A stretch of 64,000 nucleotides of DNA from Hysterangium stoloniferum. Its lineage: Eukaryota; Basidiomycota; Agaricomycetes; Hysterangiales; Hysterangiaceae. Shown one piece after another: positions 1-13,201 of this stretch. The first letter of the stretch is position 1, and the number at the start of each line of letters is the position of its first letter. The stretch is taken from contig WHVD01000129.1 in assembly GCA_015178975.1 (NCBI GenBank), forward strand, positions 175,347 through 239,346, in the 5' to 3' direction. Position numbers and translations under genes: made by a program. The notes below the pieces were generated by a model. It did no database searches. It saw nothing but the letters and a program-made list of their open reading frames with translations, and was not told the DNA's origin.

Positions 1-1117
1 ACCAGACACTATCTGGTATAATTCAATCAGGGCCAAAGTATTATATCTATAGTCACTGGTATCCATCATGGCAAATACCGTAAAGATGGAGTTAAGAGCC
101 CAAACATATTCGCCACACATTTATCAAGATAGCTGTTAACCCATAACTTGATTCAATATATCTAGCGAATGACGATAGTTTTGCCGTCCGCTACTTTCCG
201 GTAAGCATATTACTTCATAATCATTTAGGTACTTACATCATTGATACGACTGCCTACATGAATATTGGCAATTGAGTTCCAGTAGGTGGGTGGCTTCGTC
301 AATATATCCCCCCCCCCCTGCCCAGACCTCGACATATGGACCAACAGGACACATCTGACATGAAATAAGAGGAGGAACATTCCCCCACCCGATTTTACGC
401 CATGTTACCTCCTCTACCCCTCTAAATTCTTTGCGAGACGGTGCACTCGACTATAAAACAACTTACCATCTCAGAAAATACAAGGAGTGCTATGTTTATC
501 AAGAACGACCATCATGTCAGAAGTGATCGTTGGTTTGGCAAAGAGAGCAACGGGACAAGTAAGGTATGGACACGCATCATCCTCGTTGTCGAAAATCACA
601 TGGCAAGGGTGGTGATGGCAAAAGCCGGTGAATAATCGATCGAAGGAAGCACAGCCACGGAGTTTTGCTAAGAAAAGCAAGACAGCTTCGTATCACGACC
701 GAAGGGTTGATGTCGATAGAAGATGCGGGGAGCTGCCACCATCCAGACAAAAACACCCTAAAATTAGCCAAAAAGAAAGGCTAAATACAGGGCAGAATAG
801 AGTTTATCGATTGCTGATTGATTGATACAGTGCTGATACACTACGGCACAGGTTCCAGGCAGCTGTCGGAGTTGCGAACTTATTCCAGGCGCTCACCAGC
901 TCGGGTCTGAGGCCAATTTTGCCTTGCTTGCATTCTAGTCGTTCCTTCATTACCACCTACCACGACCCTTTTCTATACCAGTACACTAACTGATACCACC
1001 TTAGCAGTTGAATTAACGACTTTTAACTCCAGTAGTCTGCTTCTTAAGCTTCTCACAAAAGCCACCTTGTGCAGGGACAATCCTATCCAAGACACTCAGA
1101 TTTCTGGTCTATGGGCA
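1..1117. other. Upstream intergenic region, no gene recognised
   Basis: Only short unsupported reading frames occur here. A run of 13 C residues lies near 309-321. The stretch 900-1060 is pyrimidine-rich, as is usual for promoters and 5' leaders of basidiomycete genes, so it probably contains the promoter of the TBC gene that starts at 1118. No TATA box, RNA gene or transposon signature was seen. Confidence 0.5.
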
Positions 1118-4100
1118 ATGGAGTCGCTCGATTTGGCTCGTTGGACACGATTTGCAGCAAAGGGTGGTATTGGGAGGTGTTCGGCGGTGCAGGACTGTGT
1201 AGCTGAGGGCGGGGACGATCTCATGTTTCTGAAGGCACGTCAGACATCCATACACCGCGATCGAGCGCTGAACTGAACGTCCTTTCGTTTTCTCACAGGA
1301 TGACGAGATTATAGTGTTATTACAGCTTCCTGAGGAAGACCAATACTTGGTGCGTGAATTCTCCAAGACGCGCTCTGCCCAGTTAAACCTTAAAGCTGCA
1401 TGCTGATTGCGTTAATTCCGATATAGGGATACTGCGAGGGTGTCGTCGGTCGATTTCATGGTTCCGCCGTCCGCTTTCACGGTAAGCTCAAAAAACCAAT
1501 ATACGCCAAACGCCAGTCTGGATCTGGACCTGCCGTGTCTCCATCTCGCCCGGTTTCTCTCTCTTCACGTTCCCCTGTGAACACTCCTCAAAATGTCGGC
1601 GCAGGTACTTCCGGTACTAGACCCACCACGACTCCCTCACCTATCAGTCTCTCTCTGGTTGTGCCCTCACTGTCTGATTCACGACCCTCCACTGCGGCTG
1701 CGGCTGCGACACGACCTTTGACTACGAATACCCATACCCATTCTTTACCCGCGCAATCGAAAACTGTGGCGAATCATAATCGTATACCATCAACGGCATC
1801 GTCTATATCACATTCCAGTTCCCACTCGCGCTCCCAGTCTCAAACGCAGACGCAGGCGCAGACTCGAGAACATGCATCCTCCCCGCACCTGGTCTCCTCT
1901 GCAGCCCCGAAATCGCGCCACACCCGCAACGAAAGTACGACATCCTCGCGCTCCGCATATTCCTCCACATCCCACACCTCCAGCCGCGCGCCTTCACGGT
2001 CCGAGCCCTTCTCTGGTTCCGGGTCGGAGGAGACCTTCACGCAACACATCATGATCCCGCCCCCACCGCCATTATCCTCTTCCTCTTCCCCTTCCCGGTC
2101 CCAAGCCACGCCGTCGCTGACGGAAGGCTCGTCGGCACATTCGTCGTACATGTCTTCTCCCCCACCGGTGCCAAGCACGCCCCCGTCGTTCCCCCAGGCT
2201 CTGGGGAAGGCGCCTGCGTCTCTGTTTCAAGGAAGAGCGCGTTCAGGGTCGGATAAGTTTGTCCCGATGCGGAGTGTGGCTACCGTAGACGATGATGGTG
2301 GCCGCGGGAGGAGTGGGAGCGATACTTTAAGAAGTTTTCGAGCGGGCGATGCCGCTGAGCGTCAGAGCCGTGCAGATGGAGGAGGTGTGGCACCGGTCGT
2401 GGTTGTGCCAACAGCGGAAGGAGGAAGAGAAGCAGAAAATGAACCTACTGTGTCTGTACCTGCGCCCGGAACAGTTCTGAATGAAACGAGCTTCAGGAGT
2501 GCGTCTATCTACTCCGTTGATAGCGAGCCTGAGTTAGAGTGGGGTGGAGAGGACGACGACACACGGGTCTTTAGCGGAGTGACTACGGAGGCATCGCGGC
2601 CACGTGCTGCCGAGCGGACGATATTAATTGAGGATAGCGACGATGACGGAGGACGACGTGTCTTGGCCGCGAGCCCAGATAACCTGTCAGACGCTGGATT
2701 TGATATTGGGATGACGCTCCTGCAGGAGGATGATAGCGATGATAGTACTGATGATGGGAGGGAGACGTATGGACATGTGCAGTACAACCGCTACCGGGAC
2801 CAAGACCGGGAAGACGAAGAGACGGCTGTGGGGCATGAACAAGATATTGACCCGGAGAAACTCCATGCGAGACTACAGCCACAGCCACGGACGCAGATGC
2901 ATGGTATGAGGGTCATGAACCCCGATAGTGCCAGCGTGAGTCCGAGCTTTTCAGAAAGTGACGTCGATGAGGATGTCACCGCTGTACAAACGCTATCCGC
3001 TCCAACGGGCTCGGGTTCAGGCTTGAGTAAGGACTCAGGAGTCCCGCCATCCACAATATCCGCTTCAGCCCCAGCTCCGCGTCCGCCCTTCACCGAAAAA
3101 CAAAACACATCCTCAATTTACAGCCGCTCCTCGTCGCGCGCGCCAACAGACGACGACGATGACGGCGAACCCTGGGAGTCCGACGCAGACATTTACGACG
3201 ACTATCGATATTCGCGGTATTCGACGTACTCTGGCTCGCCGGCGCAGAACAGCTCGCGCCGGGCCAGCAGGGCAAGCACGAAGAGCGGCAAGTCGAAAGG
3301 CAGCGAGCGGCCGCCGATGCCTGATGAGGATACGTGGAGGAAGGGCGCTAGTGCTAGTGCTAATGCCAGTAGGCCTGGGAGTGCGGGGGGGTCTTCGACA
3401 ATGTCGAAATCGGTAGCAGGAACAGGAAGTGTGAGGCAAGTGGTGGACCGGGAGTCGGTGCTGTCAGCTTCGACGACTGTTAACGGCAGGTCTATGCTCT
3501 CTGCTGTTTATGCTGACAGTCAAGCAGGGGCTTTGCTCCCGGGGAGTACACGGACACGGACGCCTTCACCAGTGCAAGCTGATGTGTCCCCCACTACTCC
3601 TGGGATCACGAGCATCGTGTCACCTTTGACAAAAGCATTCCGAGCAAGCGTCGAATCGCACTACTCTCGAGAAAGTGCACACGGCGACGGCGACCAAGGG
3701 CAGGAGCATGATGACCGACGGGATACCATTCATGCGCGACGCATGCTATCTCCCGGCGGTGGCGCAAGTGCGAGTGCGAGTGCGGATGAGGAGGATCCTT
3801 CACGAGCAAAATCACCGACGTTTGCGTCTGATATGCGCGAAAGACTGAGGGCAGAGAGTCCCCTTGCGGGTTTGGCGGCTAATGTCGGCGGTACTGCGAT
3901 TGTTCAAGGTGGTGATACACCCTCAAGTGATGAGCATTCCAACTCGCGTCCGGTGACGCCAGGACATGATAATCACCTTCGGGTGGCCTCGCCACCGAGT
4001 CAAGGATCCACGCCACCTTCGCCACTTAATCCCGGTTTCCCGCCATCACCCTCTTCCACGGCGTCGTTCCCGCCTGCCTCGCCGCCTGTCGGTGGCTCGT

Positions 4101-7100
4101 TCTCCACCACCACCGCCCCATTGAGTATCTCAAAACATTCTTCTCCGTCCACGCCTCGCCACCCTATCACCCCTCCTGCCATCCCCTTCACAGGGATTCC
4201 TCGACCTGGTCTCCCTCCAGTGCACATGCAATACGCCTCCCAGCCCACGCCGAAGCAAAATCAGAGCCAGCCACCGCCTCAAGAATCCCTTTTCTCCACG
4301 CTGCGGATGGGCCAGCAACGCGCCACCACGATCCACGGCCATACGCAGTCGGATCTTCTCAGCGCCGCAGGCCCGGTCCCAATTTCGTTCTTGTTACCCG
4401 GAATACAGCCGTCACCTGCTCCCCAGCCGATGCCGCGACCCCAGTTCGCGCCGTATGGGCAGCCGGATCCGAGGGCCTTGTCGCCGCCACAAGAGACGGG
4501 ATCCAATGGGAATTCTTCTGGCCCGGCCGCGGCAGTGCCTCAGCGGCGCACAACCATACCAGCCCCACCCCCGGGATCGACAGGCATACCCATCAACGGC
4601 TTCCCCCCTACGAAAGCAGGGAGCCGACCGCCCCCTATAGCTGTACGCGCGACTTCCGTGCAGGTCATCCCTTCAGGTCCCGGGGTAGGCGCCGTGGCAC
4701 CGCCAGCATCGACACCGACATCGCCGGCATCGCCATTGCCTCGCGCAAACTTCTTCCCGAAAGTACGCCAGGAGAGACCTCGTTCACGGTCGTTCTCTGA
4801 CTTTAGCTCTTCTGAAATTACGGACAAGGTGTCGAAGAGCCTGGGAAAGCCTAGGAGGTGAGTTTGTCGATCTTTTGTTTATACATACGTGTGAATGTGT
4901 CGTTCTAATAATATGGCTCATCAGTCAGGAGGAGGGGAATCAACCTTTCGGCCCGAACTCATCTGGACCGAGTTCACCTTCATCAAGGCTGTTAACTCCA
5001 TCACAGGCTGCCAATCTATCTCTTGGTTCTCCTGGTCGTGGTCCTGGCGGCCGACCGTCACCTGGTCCTTCTCCCTTGTCGTTGCCGCCTACTATAAACA
5101 GCAACGTTGTACAATCCGCTCCCAACTCCCCCCTTCCCTCGCAGACCGCAGTACCTTCTAGTCCTATCGCCCGTACTACCCCAGCCGTGGTGGCTAGGTC
5201 ATCGGACAACCTTAACATGCAGCAGCCCAGGAGAGGTACTCTACATCGAACGCCCTCACCACTCGCTTTTCGATCTACTGCACAAGCACCGAGTAATTCC
5301 CCGATATCGCCTTCGGCAGTCACGTTCCCGCCACAGGGCGGGAATTCGGGGCATTCTGCAAACCTGGGCCAAGTTGCTGCTGAGGAGGAGCGACAGTCTC
5401 TCAAGCCGCCGTCGCCACTCAAGCCATCAGCTAAGCGACAATCGAACGAGAGCGAACGGACGCATAGTTCGTTCACACGATCTGACATGACGTCCCCTCC
5501 CCCCTTCCCACACAGTTCACCTTCTTCGTCGCCTATGAATCGTAGTGGCTCGCTGCGGTCTAAAATCTCCATTTCTGCGCTTAGGCCTAAAGCGCATGCA
5601 CGCAGTCACCGTGAAGGAGGCTCAGACGCACCGCAGAGTCCGGCGATGGGAGACGAGGAGACAGTGCAAATCAAGGATATGGAGTTTGAGCTCGTCAGAC
5701 CTGCGATGCCACAGCTGTCACCCGAGTTGAGCCACGGGGATGATAGTTCTGATTCGCGAGACGCCGCCCAGACCAAGTCTGAGCTGCGCATGGACACCGC
5801 CAGTTCACCTGACACACGTACCGGACGACAGCTTCTATCGCCTGTGAATGATCACCGCATCCCTTCGGCGACGATGTCCTCGGTGTCGCTAGATTCGGTG
5901 TCTAAGAAAAGCAAAAGCGTCGATCCTAGCCTTTCGGTGCAAGCCCATCGGGACAGGGAGCTGAAGTGGATATCAACAATAAATTCAACTGATTCTGCGC
6001 AGGCGCGTAAGAGCAAGAAAATAAAGAAGCTACTGGTGGAGGGTGTACCTTCTAGCGTGCGATATCTTGTCTGGGCACATATTTCTGACAGCGCCTCGAA
6101 GAAAATGGCTAATGTTTATACACAATTGTCTCAACGCCGTCCTGTGATGGCAGAGGACATTGAGCGAGATGTACAACAGTAGGTTGTTCACCTCTATCGC
6201 TATTTGTTGAGACTCATGTACTTCTAGATCATTCCCTGACAATGTTCAGCTCCGTGATCCGAAAGGGCCGCTCGTTTCAGTATTGTATGCATACATTGCA
6301 ATGATTCCCGATCTACGATACCACCGAGGTATTAAATGCGCCAACTATATGTCACAGTGTCTAATCCTTCTGCAGGGCTTGCTATTATTGCGGGACATTT
6401 ACTTCTGCAATCCCCGGAGGAGGACGCATTCTGGACGTTCCTTGCCATGATGGATAGTTATCTTCGACCCTATTTCATGCCAACATCAGCTCAGATGAGC
6501 GTGGATACAAATCTGTTTATCAAGGCCGTGGAAACTTCAGATTCCCAACTTGCGACACGTTTATTCGTGGAACTTAGGATTCGACCTGCGGAGCTCTGTG
6601 GAACCTGGTAAGGCCGACAGGGCTTGGAACCTTTGAAGAACCATGTAACTAACCTTATCATCTAGGTTTTCTTCCGTCTTTGCAGGCACATTGCCGCTTC
6701 CCCATTTGCATCGAGTGTGGGACCTATTCATATATGAAGGTTTGCTTAATTTTATGATCTCCATGGCATAAACTAACTGCCAACGTCAGGCGTACCGTTC
6801 TTGTTTCGCGTTGGCCTTACGATTCTCTCCCTGTGTCGACACTATTTCCTCGAGGGTCCTATGAAACCCGATACCCTTCCGGCTGCATACCTATTATATC
6901 CACCACCTGAGGCCTTTCCTGCGGATGCAGAAGCGTTCATAGCCCAGACGCTTGCGGTTAAGCTCAAAGACGATGATATTCGCAAGTCACGAGTCAAGAT
7001 GGAGGCTGCAGTCAAACAGCAGCAGCAAAGGGCTCCTAGAATATCAACATCCCAAGTGCCGAGTCACCCACACCTGCAGGGCGGTAAAATAAGAGTCTCA

Positions 7101-7103
7101 TGA
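1118..7103 (+). CDS. SH3-like / TBC-domain protein (Rab-GAP-like), 8 exons
   Basis: Proposed exons are 1118-1234, 1299-1349, 1427-4857, 4925-6178, 6228-6328, 6376-6607, 6666-6739 and 6790-7103, giving about 1857 residues. The start MESLDLARWTRFAAKGG opens a compact SH3-like module (residues ~1-75, with DDEIIVLLQLPEE and GYCEGVVGRFHG). A Ser/Pro-rich, probably disordered linker follows to about residue 1560. The last ~250 residues are a TBC domain: VEGVPSSVRYLVWAHI, DIERDVQQSFPDN, LRYHRGLAIIAG, PEEDAFWTFLAMMD and LHRVWDLFIYEG. TBC proteins normally speed GTP hydrolysis by Rab GTPases in membrane traffic. Here the IxxDxxR arginine finger reads IERDVQQ and the YxQG glutamine finger reads YHRG, so GAP activity is doubtful. 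Intron 1 uses a GC donor. All junctions keep frame. The exact Rab partner is unknown. Confidence 0.88.
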
Positions 7104-7397
7104 AAAATTGGTATCCCCTTTACATATTTACTAAGCTTTCCTTGTTTTGTTTTCTCATGAGCTATATCCAATCATCGCACTTGTTCTATGCATCTAATAC
7201 CTTTCTATGTTTCTTGTGTTCGCATTTGGAGGCTGCGCTATGAACAACACTCCATTCCACTCTCGCTTCGTTGTTTCACTCGGCGCTACAACATGTATCT
7301 TAGGCTCTTTTCAAAGCATCAGCTCATGCCGTTCTATAATGAAAGAACATTCAAAATTCATTTCGATTTGACTGGTTGGTTTTTATGTGTTACAGCT

Positions 7398-10300
7398 CTA
7401 GGTCCACGATAGCGTATTGTGTCGGTTTAGGTTTGCATTGATACTGCTGACGACCAGTTTATCTTGAGCGGAGAGGTATTGCCAGCCCTGGACTGTCTTT
7501 CCATTGAGTTCAACGCGCGAGGGCTTGTGTTGGATCCCGAGTACAGTTATTTTGGATAACTCCGGCTGGATTTTGAATGATCCTTGGCCAGAAAACACAA
7601 CATTGCCAGGTGCAGCACGTATCGTTAAAGTCGTACTAGGCCCTGGAGGAAAACTGATACCGTCGTCAATATACGCCGTACCGAAGGCTGATCCACTGCT
7701 CGACAACGATACGAGGAGTGCGTATGGGCCACTCCGTGTTTCCTCGATTGTATATCCCGGCTTATCGTGCAGGAGCAATGCTGAACCGTCTCGAATATGC
7801 ACGTTGATATGACCCAGGGGTGCTGCTAAAGTGGTATTCATTCCAGAGTTTGCTTTCACCACGTCATGCGTCCACCAGTCGCGCCAGATTGTTTTACCTC
7901 GTCCAGGGAAGATGCCTGATAAAATGAAATGGGGGGTAGGTCCAGAACGATGGATATATATAGAATGACTGACCTTCGACCGTGGAAACGTTAGGTGTCA
8001 GAACCGGTGTGACGAGAATGTCACACCCAATCATAAATTGTCGGTCTATACCAAACAGCTCAGGTTCATTTGGGAACTCCCAGAATAACGCGCGAACGGG
8101 AGGCGTGCCCAGCGTAGACGCATTCGCGAAAAGAGTGTACTGCAATCATACAATGTTAATACATAGTGAAACGGACCGTATGCCTAACAAACCCAGTAGG
8201 GAAGCAACGCGTAACGCGCTGCAATTGCAGTCCGAGAAGCATTGGCCACACTATCCCATACATAGGGTTCCTGGCCGATCGCCCCTTTGACGTTGTGGTT
8301 TCTATAAAACGGATGGAATGCGGATAACTACCAAGATGTAAATGCTTCCGGCGAACAATCGGAAGAATACATGTTTTAAACACACCTGCATCCACCTGTT
8401 GAGTAGTTCTTCATCGGTGTTACCCCCAAATCCTCCAGTATCGGCGCCGACCATCGGGATCTGGAAAATTTGGAACTGCAGAACTCCTTGAATAGAGTAA
8501 TACATGTACGCCCATTTACTGGTATTATCACCAAGCTATTCAACGGCCGACGTCCATTAATAAAAGATGTACGGGGGAATATAAACAATGTGTAAATTAC
8601 CCAATGTCCAGTCCATCTACCAGAAGACGGGAACGTGGAACGGCTGATCAAGAATGGTCGTTTCCCAGGATGAAGTGCGGCAAGAGCATTATGTGTAGCC
8701 TAGCGGAAGCGACTCGAAAAATAAGTGCAATGTCAAACCAATTAACAGATATATATACCTTCTCCTCCATTAATCCCCACATATTATGGACATCTAATTC
8801 AATATATCCCGGCTGGTGCGTTGCATTCGTGGCGAGTGTATGAATGGAAAGAGGACCGAAGCCATTGTGTATAGCATATGGCGGTGCGTTGATATTAGCA
8901 TTCTTGAGCTTGGCCGCTCCAAGGCCGCGTTTGGAGGGACTTGAGTTTGAGTTCGTGGCACCAAAGGTTAGAGTGCCGTTCACGGTTATGTTGCCGCTTG
9001 GTCCTGAAACGGTAGGGTCGTATCTGGAATGGAGATGTTGATCAAATAAATATCGCGAAATTCTGTCATTGGCATATTTACCCTTCGGGATAATCAGTAA
9101 TAAGGTTTCCTGGAGCACCAGGAAGAAGGAACGGCACAGAGGTGTTACTGAGATCGGCCCCAGTTCCACTATGAATGAACAGTCTATAACTAACTTTCAT
9201 AAAAAGCGTCGGGGAAAGATTACCATGAGCCATCACAGAATGAGCTGGCTTCCTGAAATTATGAAAGCTTGATTAATATCCAGGGATTAACCGGTCGCAA
9301 AAACGGATACAGTACATTCATATCCAGCCATATCCCTGAGAAATTGACCCCGCTCTGACTCCAGTTTGTGAATGCCTGCGTCCAATACTCCTGCGTATTA
9401 TTCGCGAACCAATCTGGGAAGACCTATCCAGAAAATGACTTGGCACAACGATGCATTGGGAAAGGGAAAAATGACTACGCACGGTATAACCTGGCCAGAC
9501 TTGTCCAACATATTCCGAGCCGTCTGGATTCTTGATAAATACGTCCCTGAGTGAATAGAAAGGGTCCGTTTAGAGCATGAGAACGAGGTATTATCTGGAA
9601 GAAAGCGAAATAAAATAAAATACGTACAGCTCGACACCCCGCGTATATGGGTCATACTAATTATATGTTAGAAAATAGAAAAGACGTTAGGACTCTAGAC
9701 ATACAATATCTGTAGCATTGACTTGTTTTGCAACGGCTGCATCGACGATAGGGATATCTACATTGTGTCCTCAGAATTTCAAAATATAAGAATAGGTATA
9801 GGTAATGGTCTTACAGTGTTGATGGTTTGCGGTCTGGAAATGTTTAAGTTAGTGTTCGTCAGAATGGTACGCTGTTTCGGGACGTACCAGTTCGTCTATA
9901 AGTGCCTTGACCTCGTCTATCGGGAAGCTAACCGGATCTGTGGTAAAGTCGCGCACGGCGTGGTATAAGTCGATATCATTCCACATCACTTCACGATAAT
10001 GTGAGAGATCCGATTAAAAGAATTAGACGACAAAGCAACCTTCGAGCGGAATATTAGCGGCTCGCATCCTTTGCACTTGTTCGCGCGTTGTGCTTATATT
10101 AGGATATCCCCATCTAATGTTTTCCAACGCAAAAATCAGCAATCGGCACTCACTCCCAGTCGTCTCTCGTCATCGCCCAAGTCATACGCACCGACACAAA
10201 TGGAACCCGAATGCCCACGCTGGAATCCAAGTCGGTGTTCCCACGACTTCTCCGTACTGTTCGATAACGGCTTGGGGATTCGGTCCCGAGAAGAAATAAA

Positions 10301-11525
10301 AGTCAAGGGTGCCACCGAGAAGACGATATTCGATCAGCGACACGTTTGAGGAGGGAGGCGTTTGAAGAAGGATATCAGATCCTTGGGAACTGACAGAGGG
10401 GTCAGTTGATTAGTAAAGAACGGGGGTACAGAAAAACGGAGAGTAACATGCCTTAGCAGGAAGACCCCGTGCGAGGCGGACGTTTGTGTCGTTTCGTCGA
10501 ATCGGTGCTCAAGGTATATTGGGTGTGACCCGTAGCTACGAGAATAGAGGCGTAGCGCATCAGTATACAATCGAAATTACCGTATAGGACGCAGCGTACA
10601 CATTTCCGTCCGGAGGGTCATTTATGTCCCTTGCCCAAAGTGTTTGAACGGTTCCGACGCCTCCATCAGTGCCAACGTCGCGACGGAATCCACTGCTAGC
10701 AACAACTTCACCCAGTCCGTACACATTCGCGCCTTTGGGGAGCGCAGAGGTCAACTATTCACAGGAAAGGTGGGAGGATAAGCCCTCCCTGCAAAGACAA
10801 GGAATTCTGACAGGTTCAGTAAATGTCATACCTGCAAATACTGATCCTCAAAAACCAAAGCGAAGCTATTCAGCCCCGTTGAGTTGTCCTGGGCGGGATT
10901 TGGCGCAGGAACAGGTGCCTTCGGCAAACTAGTGATTCGAGTGTCAAAGAGTGGCGTGTCATGCGGCGCGGATCGGCGGGTGATCCAGAATGCAAAGGGG
11001 TGTGCATCGTAGTTGAACACGAGGTCTGAAGTGCGTGTATGAGAAGAGGTTGGAGGGCTCGGACGGGGAATGACCGAAGTTGGGATCGTGAATTGCGTTT
11101 TGTCCGCGTCGAATATGTTAACATGTAATCTACATATGAACGTTAGTGCATACAGTATTTTTGACTTGTTAATATTATTAATCGCACCGGCTTTGAGTTT
11201 CGTAAGTTACTTGAATGGTGAGATTATTGATGTCGAGTCCAAATGCATTGCATGCCTTGCCAGACAGTGACAAACGGGCAGTTAGACCGTGCTCATTGTT
11301 TTGCAATCCAGATAGAGCATATCCTGACATACCCTGATTAGAATACTAAACAATTCACCTCTGTTATTGGTCACGCTTACCCGGACAGGACGACGTATCA
11401 CCAGACAATGTTCTGTTCGGGTCGACCACGGTTATTTGACGTTGAAGATTCGATGTAAAGCGACTATAGACAAAGCCAACATGGCTTGCCAGGTAGAACA
11501 AAAGAACGGAGGCAGCTCCTACCAT
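7398..11525 (-). CDS. Secreted GH31 alpha-glucosidase, copy A (multi-exon)
   Basis: Extracellular glycoside hydrolase family 31 enzyme, expected to release glucose from alpha-glucans and maltose. The start ATG at 11525 gives a signal peptide beginning [18 protein letters not shown]. Exon 1 is 11381-11525 and exon 2 is 11188-11323, carrying the family motif CPGYALSGLQ. Downstream motifs in order are [30 protein letters not shown] spliced to EASSFCDGS (catalytic nucleophile Asp of DMNE), [20 protein letters not shown] spliced to LGDN (acid/base Asp), [16 protein letters not shown] and [13 protein letters not shown]. The C-terminal beta domains end at SWT. Many short introns separate these pieces and not every junction was resolved. 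The nucleophile and acid/base codon contexts are intact, so the gene looks functional. Confidence 0.87.
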
Positions 11526-11571
11526 AGCTGAGGAGCAACCTTCTCAGAAGGATTCTCCAACCAAAGCGAGA

Positions 11572-11578
11572 CTTTATA
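11572..11578 (-). promoter_or_regulatory. TATA box of alpha-glucosidase copy A
   Basis: TATAAAG lies about 47-53 bp upstream of the ATG and is kept at the same distance in copy B. Confidence 0.55.
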
Positions 11579-11925
11579 GTACGAATATATGAATCTATGT
11601 AACCAGAGTGTTCCTGTGACCGCCTGTGGAAATGAACTTCTTCGGGGGAGGTGACACCTGGGCAGTCGAGTGGTGTGTGGGCGGGCCGTGACGACAGGCG
11701 ATCTGGACGTAAGTGGGAAATGTCTTGAGTCAACATGTCCGATATTTATGCATTCTATTAGTATCGATGTGGTCTGCAATGCTGTACTTCCAAATTAAAA
11801 GGCAATTTGTTGGATGCGATAGGAGCATCGGCCAGTGGAATAGTCATGGTCAGTCAAGGAATTCGCAAAGACTCGGGGTTATTCATATCCTTCTGACTTC
11901 AGGTAATTCGATCTTGCCAGGTACA

Positions 11926-12884
11926 ATCGCCAGACCAATACTCTCCTTTTAACTACGAGCTAACTTGATAAGTTATATAGCAAACGTCTAGGGAATATAT
12001 ACAGCGAATAAGTGTTGTCTCGATAAGGCTGAAGCTTGCTGGGGGATGATTACCGTCGGTTAGAAGGATGCATGTCCCCGTGAACGGTATGTAGTAATTA
12101 TTTTTAGATCTTGAGTAAGAGAGTCAAATTGGGGTCGTTTTGATTAACACGTGATCTCCGTGCGATTTCGAGCTCAGATAACCTTTGCCTTTTTGGAAAA
12201 CAAAATAAATTGATGCAAATGAAATAAAAATAGATCAGTATCATGCATTTATGTCAATTGGTCCTCTATGGAGAGAGCATAGACTATGGAATAACAAATG
12301 AAATATTCTAGTGTCACATGTCAACAAATGTCATGAGTGGTGTGCGGGCCGGGCCTAGGCCAAAAGCCCAGGGTGGGGCTTGGGGTTCCAGCAGCCTCCA
12401 TCAAGGATCCTGTGAGATTTTGGATCCGGGGCTTTTTCCGGGGTGTGAAATATAACATATAAATATGTGCCTAACCAAATAATTTACCCAATTCACCTCC
12501 CAGTAGTATGAACATATATGGGTGTGAAGGCGATCAAAATATGGTGAGTCTGGCGAATTGGGACGATCAACTGCTGAATCAAAGACTTGAGGCGGGCATG
12601 TCATTGCTTGGTTCAGTGCAAGTGAATATGATTTTCCGTAAACGGTGTTGTGTTGTGGGTGGGTGGGGGGTGGCTCAGACAAGATCTCGTTATGTCAATA
12701 AATTAGAATTTGATTTTTGCAATAGAAGGCGGGGTCACATAATACATTCAGCTTCAAAACAACATTACAAAAATACCTGACTATATAATTACCACACAGT
12801 GACACATAATTCCTGAAAGGAAAATAGAATACAAGAGTACATATATAAAAAATTCTAACCACGATGCAAATGGTATTGCATCAT
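11926..12884. other. Spacer between the two duplication units
   Basis: This is single-copy DNA not shared by the two units. It has only short, unsupported reading frames. A GC-rich patch near 12343-12395 contains the palindromic core GGCCTAGGCC-like string and stands out from AT-rich surroundings. No gene or element was recognised. Confidence 0.45.
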
Positions 12885-13201
12885 GCATGAAAGTTTGGTA
12901 CTCCCTTTACACATTCAATAATTTTTCCTTGTTTTGTTTTTTCACGAGTTATATCAATCCTTGTACTTGTTCGATGCATCTAATACCTTTCTATATTTCT
13001 TGTTCGGATTCATGTCTTCGCATTGGAGGCTGCGCTATGAACACACCATTCCTCTCTTGCTACGTTGTTCACTCAGCACTACAACAATGACAACATGTAT
13101 CTTAAGCTCTTTTCAAAGCATCAGCTCATGCCGCTCCACAGTGAAAGAACATCCAAAATTCATTTCGATTTAGCTGATTGGTTTTATTATGTATTACAGT
13201 T

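Larger units (their letters stand above)
7101..11920. repeat. Tandem duplication, unit A
   Basis: This unit spans the first alpha-glucosidase gene and about 400 bp upstream of it. It matches 12885-18301 almost base for base at an offset of 5804-5808 bp, apart from a later insertion in unit B. Homology starts at the stop codon of the TBC gene and ends in the shared string GATCTTGCCAGGTACA, near 11905-11922. Confidence 0.85.

Noticed and set aside
441-825. Short frames upstream of the TBC gene
   Set aside because: They overlap on both strands, carry no recognisable motif and lack supporting splice or start context.
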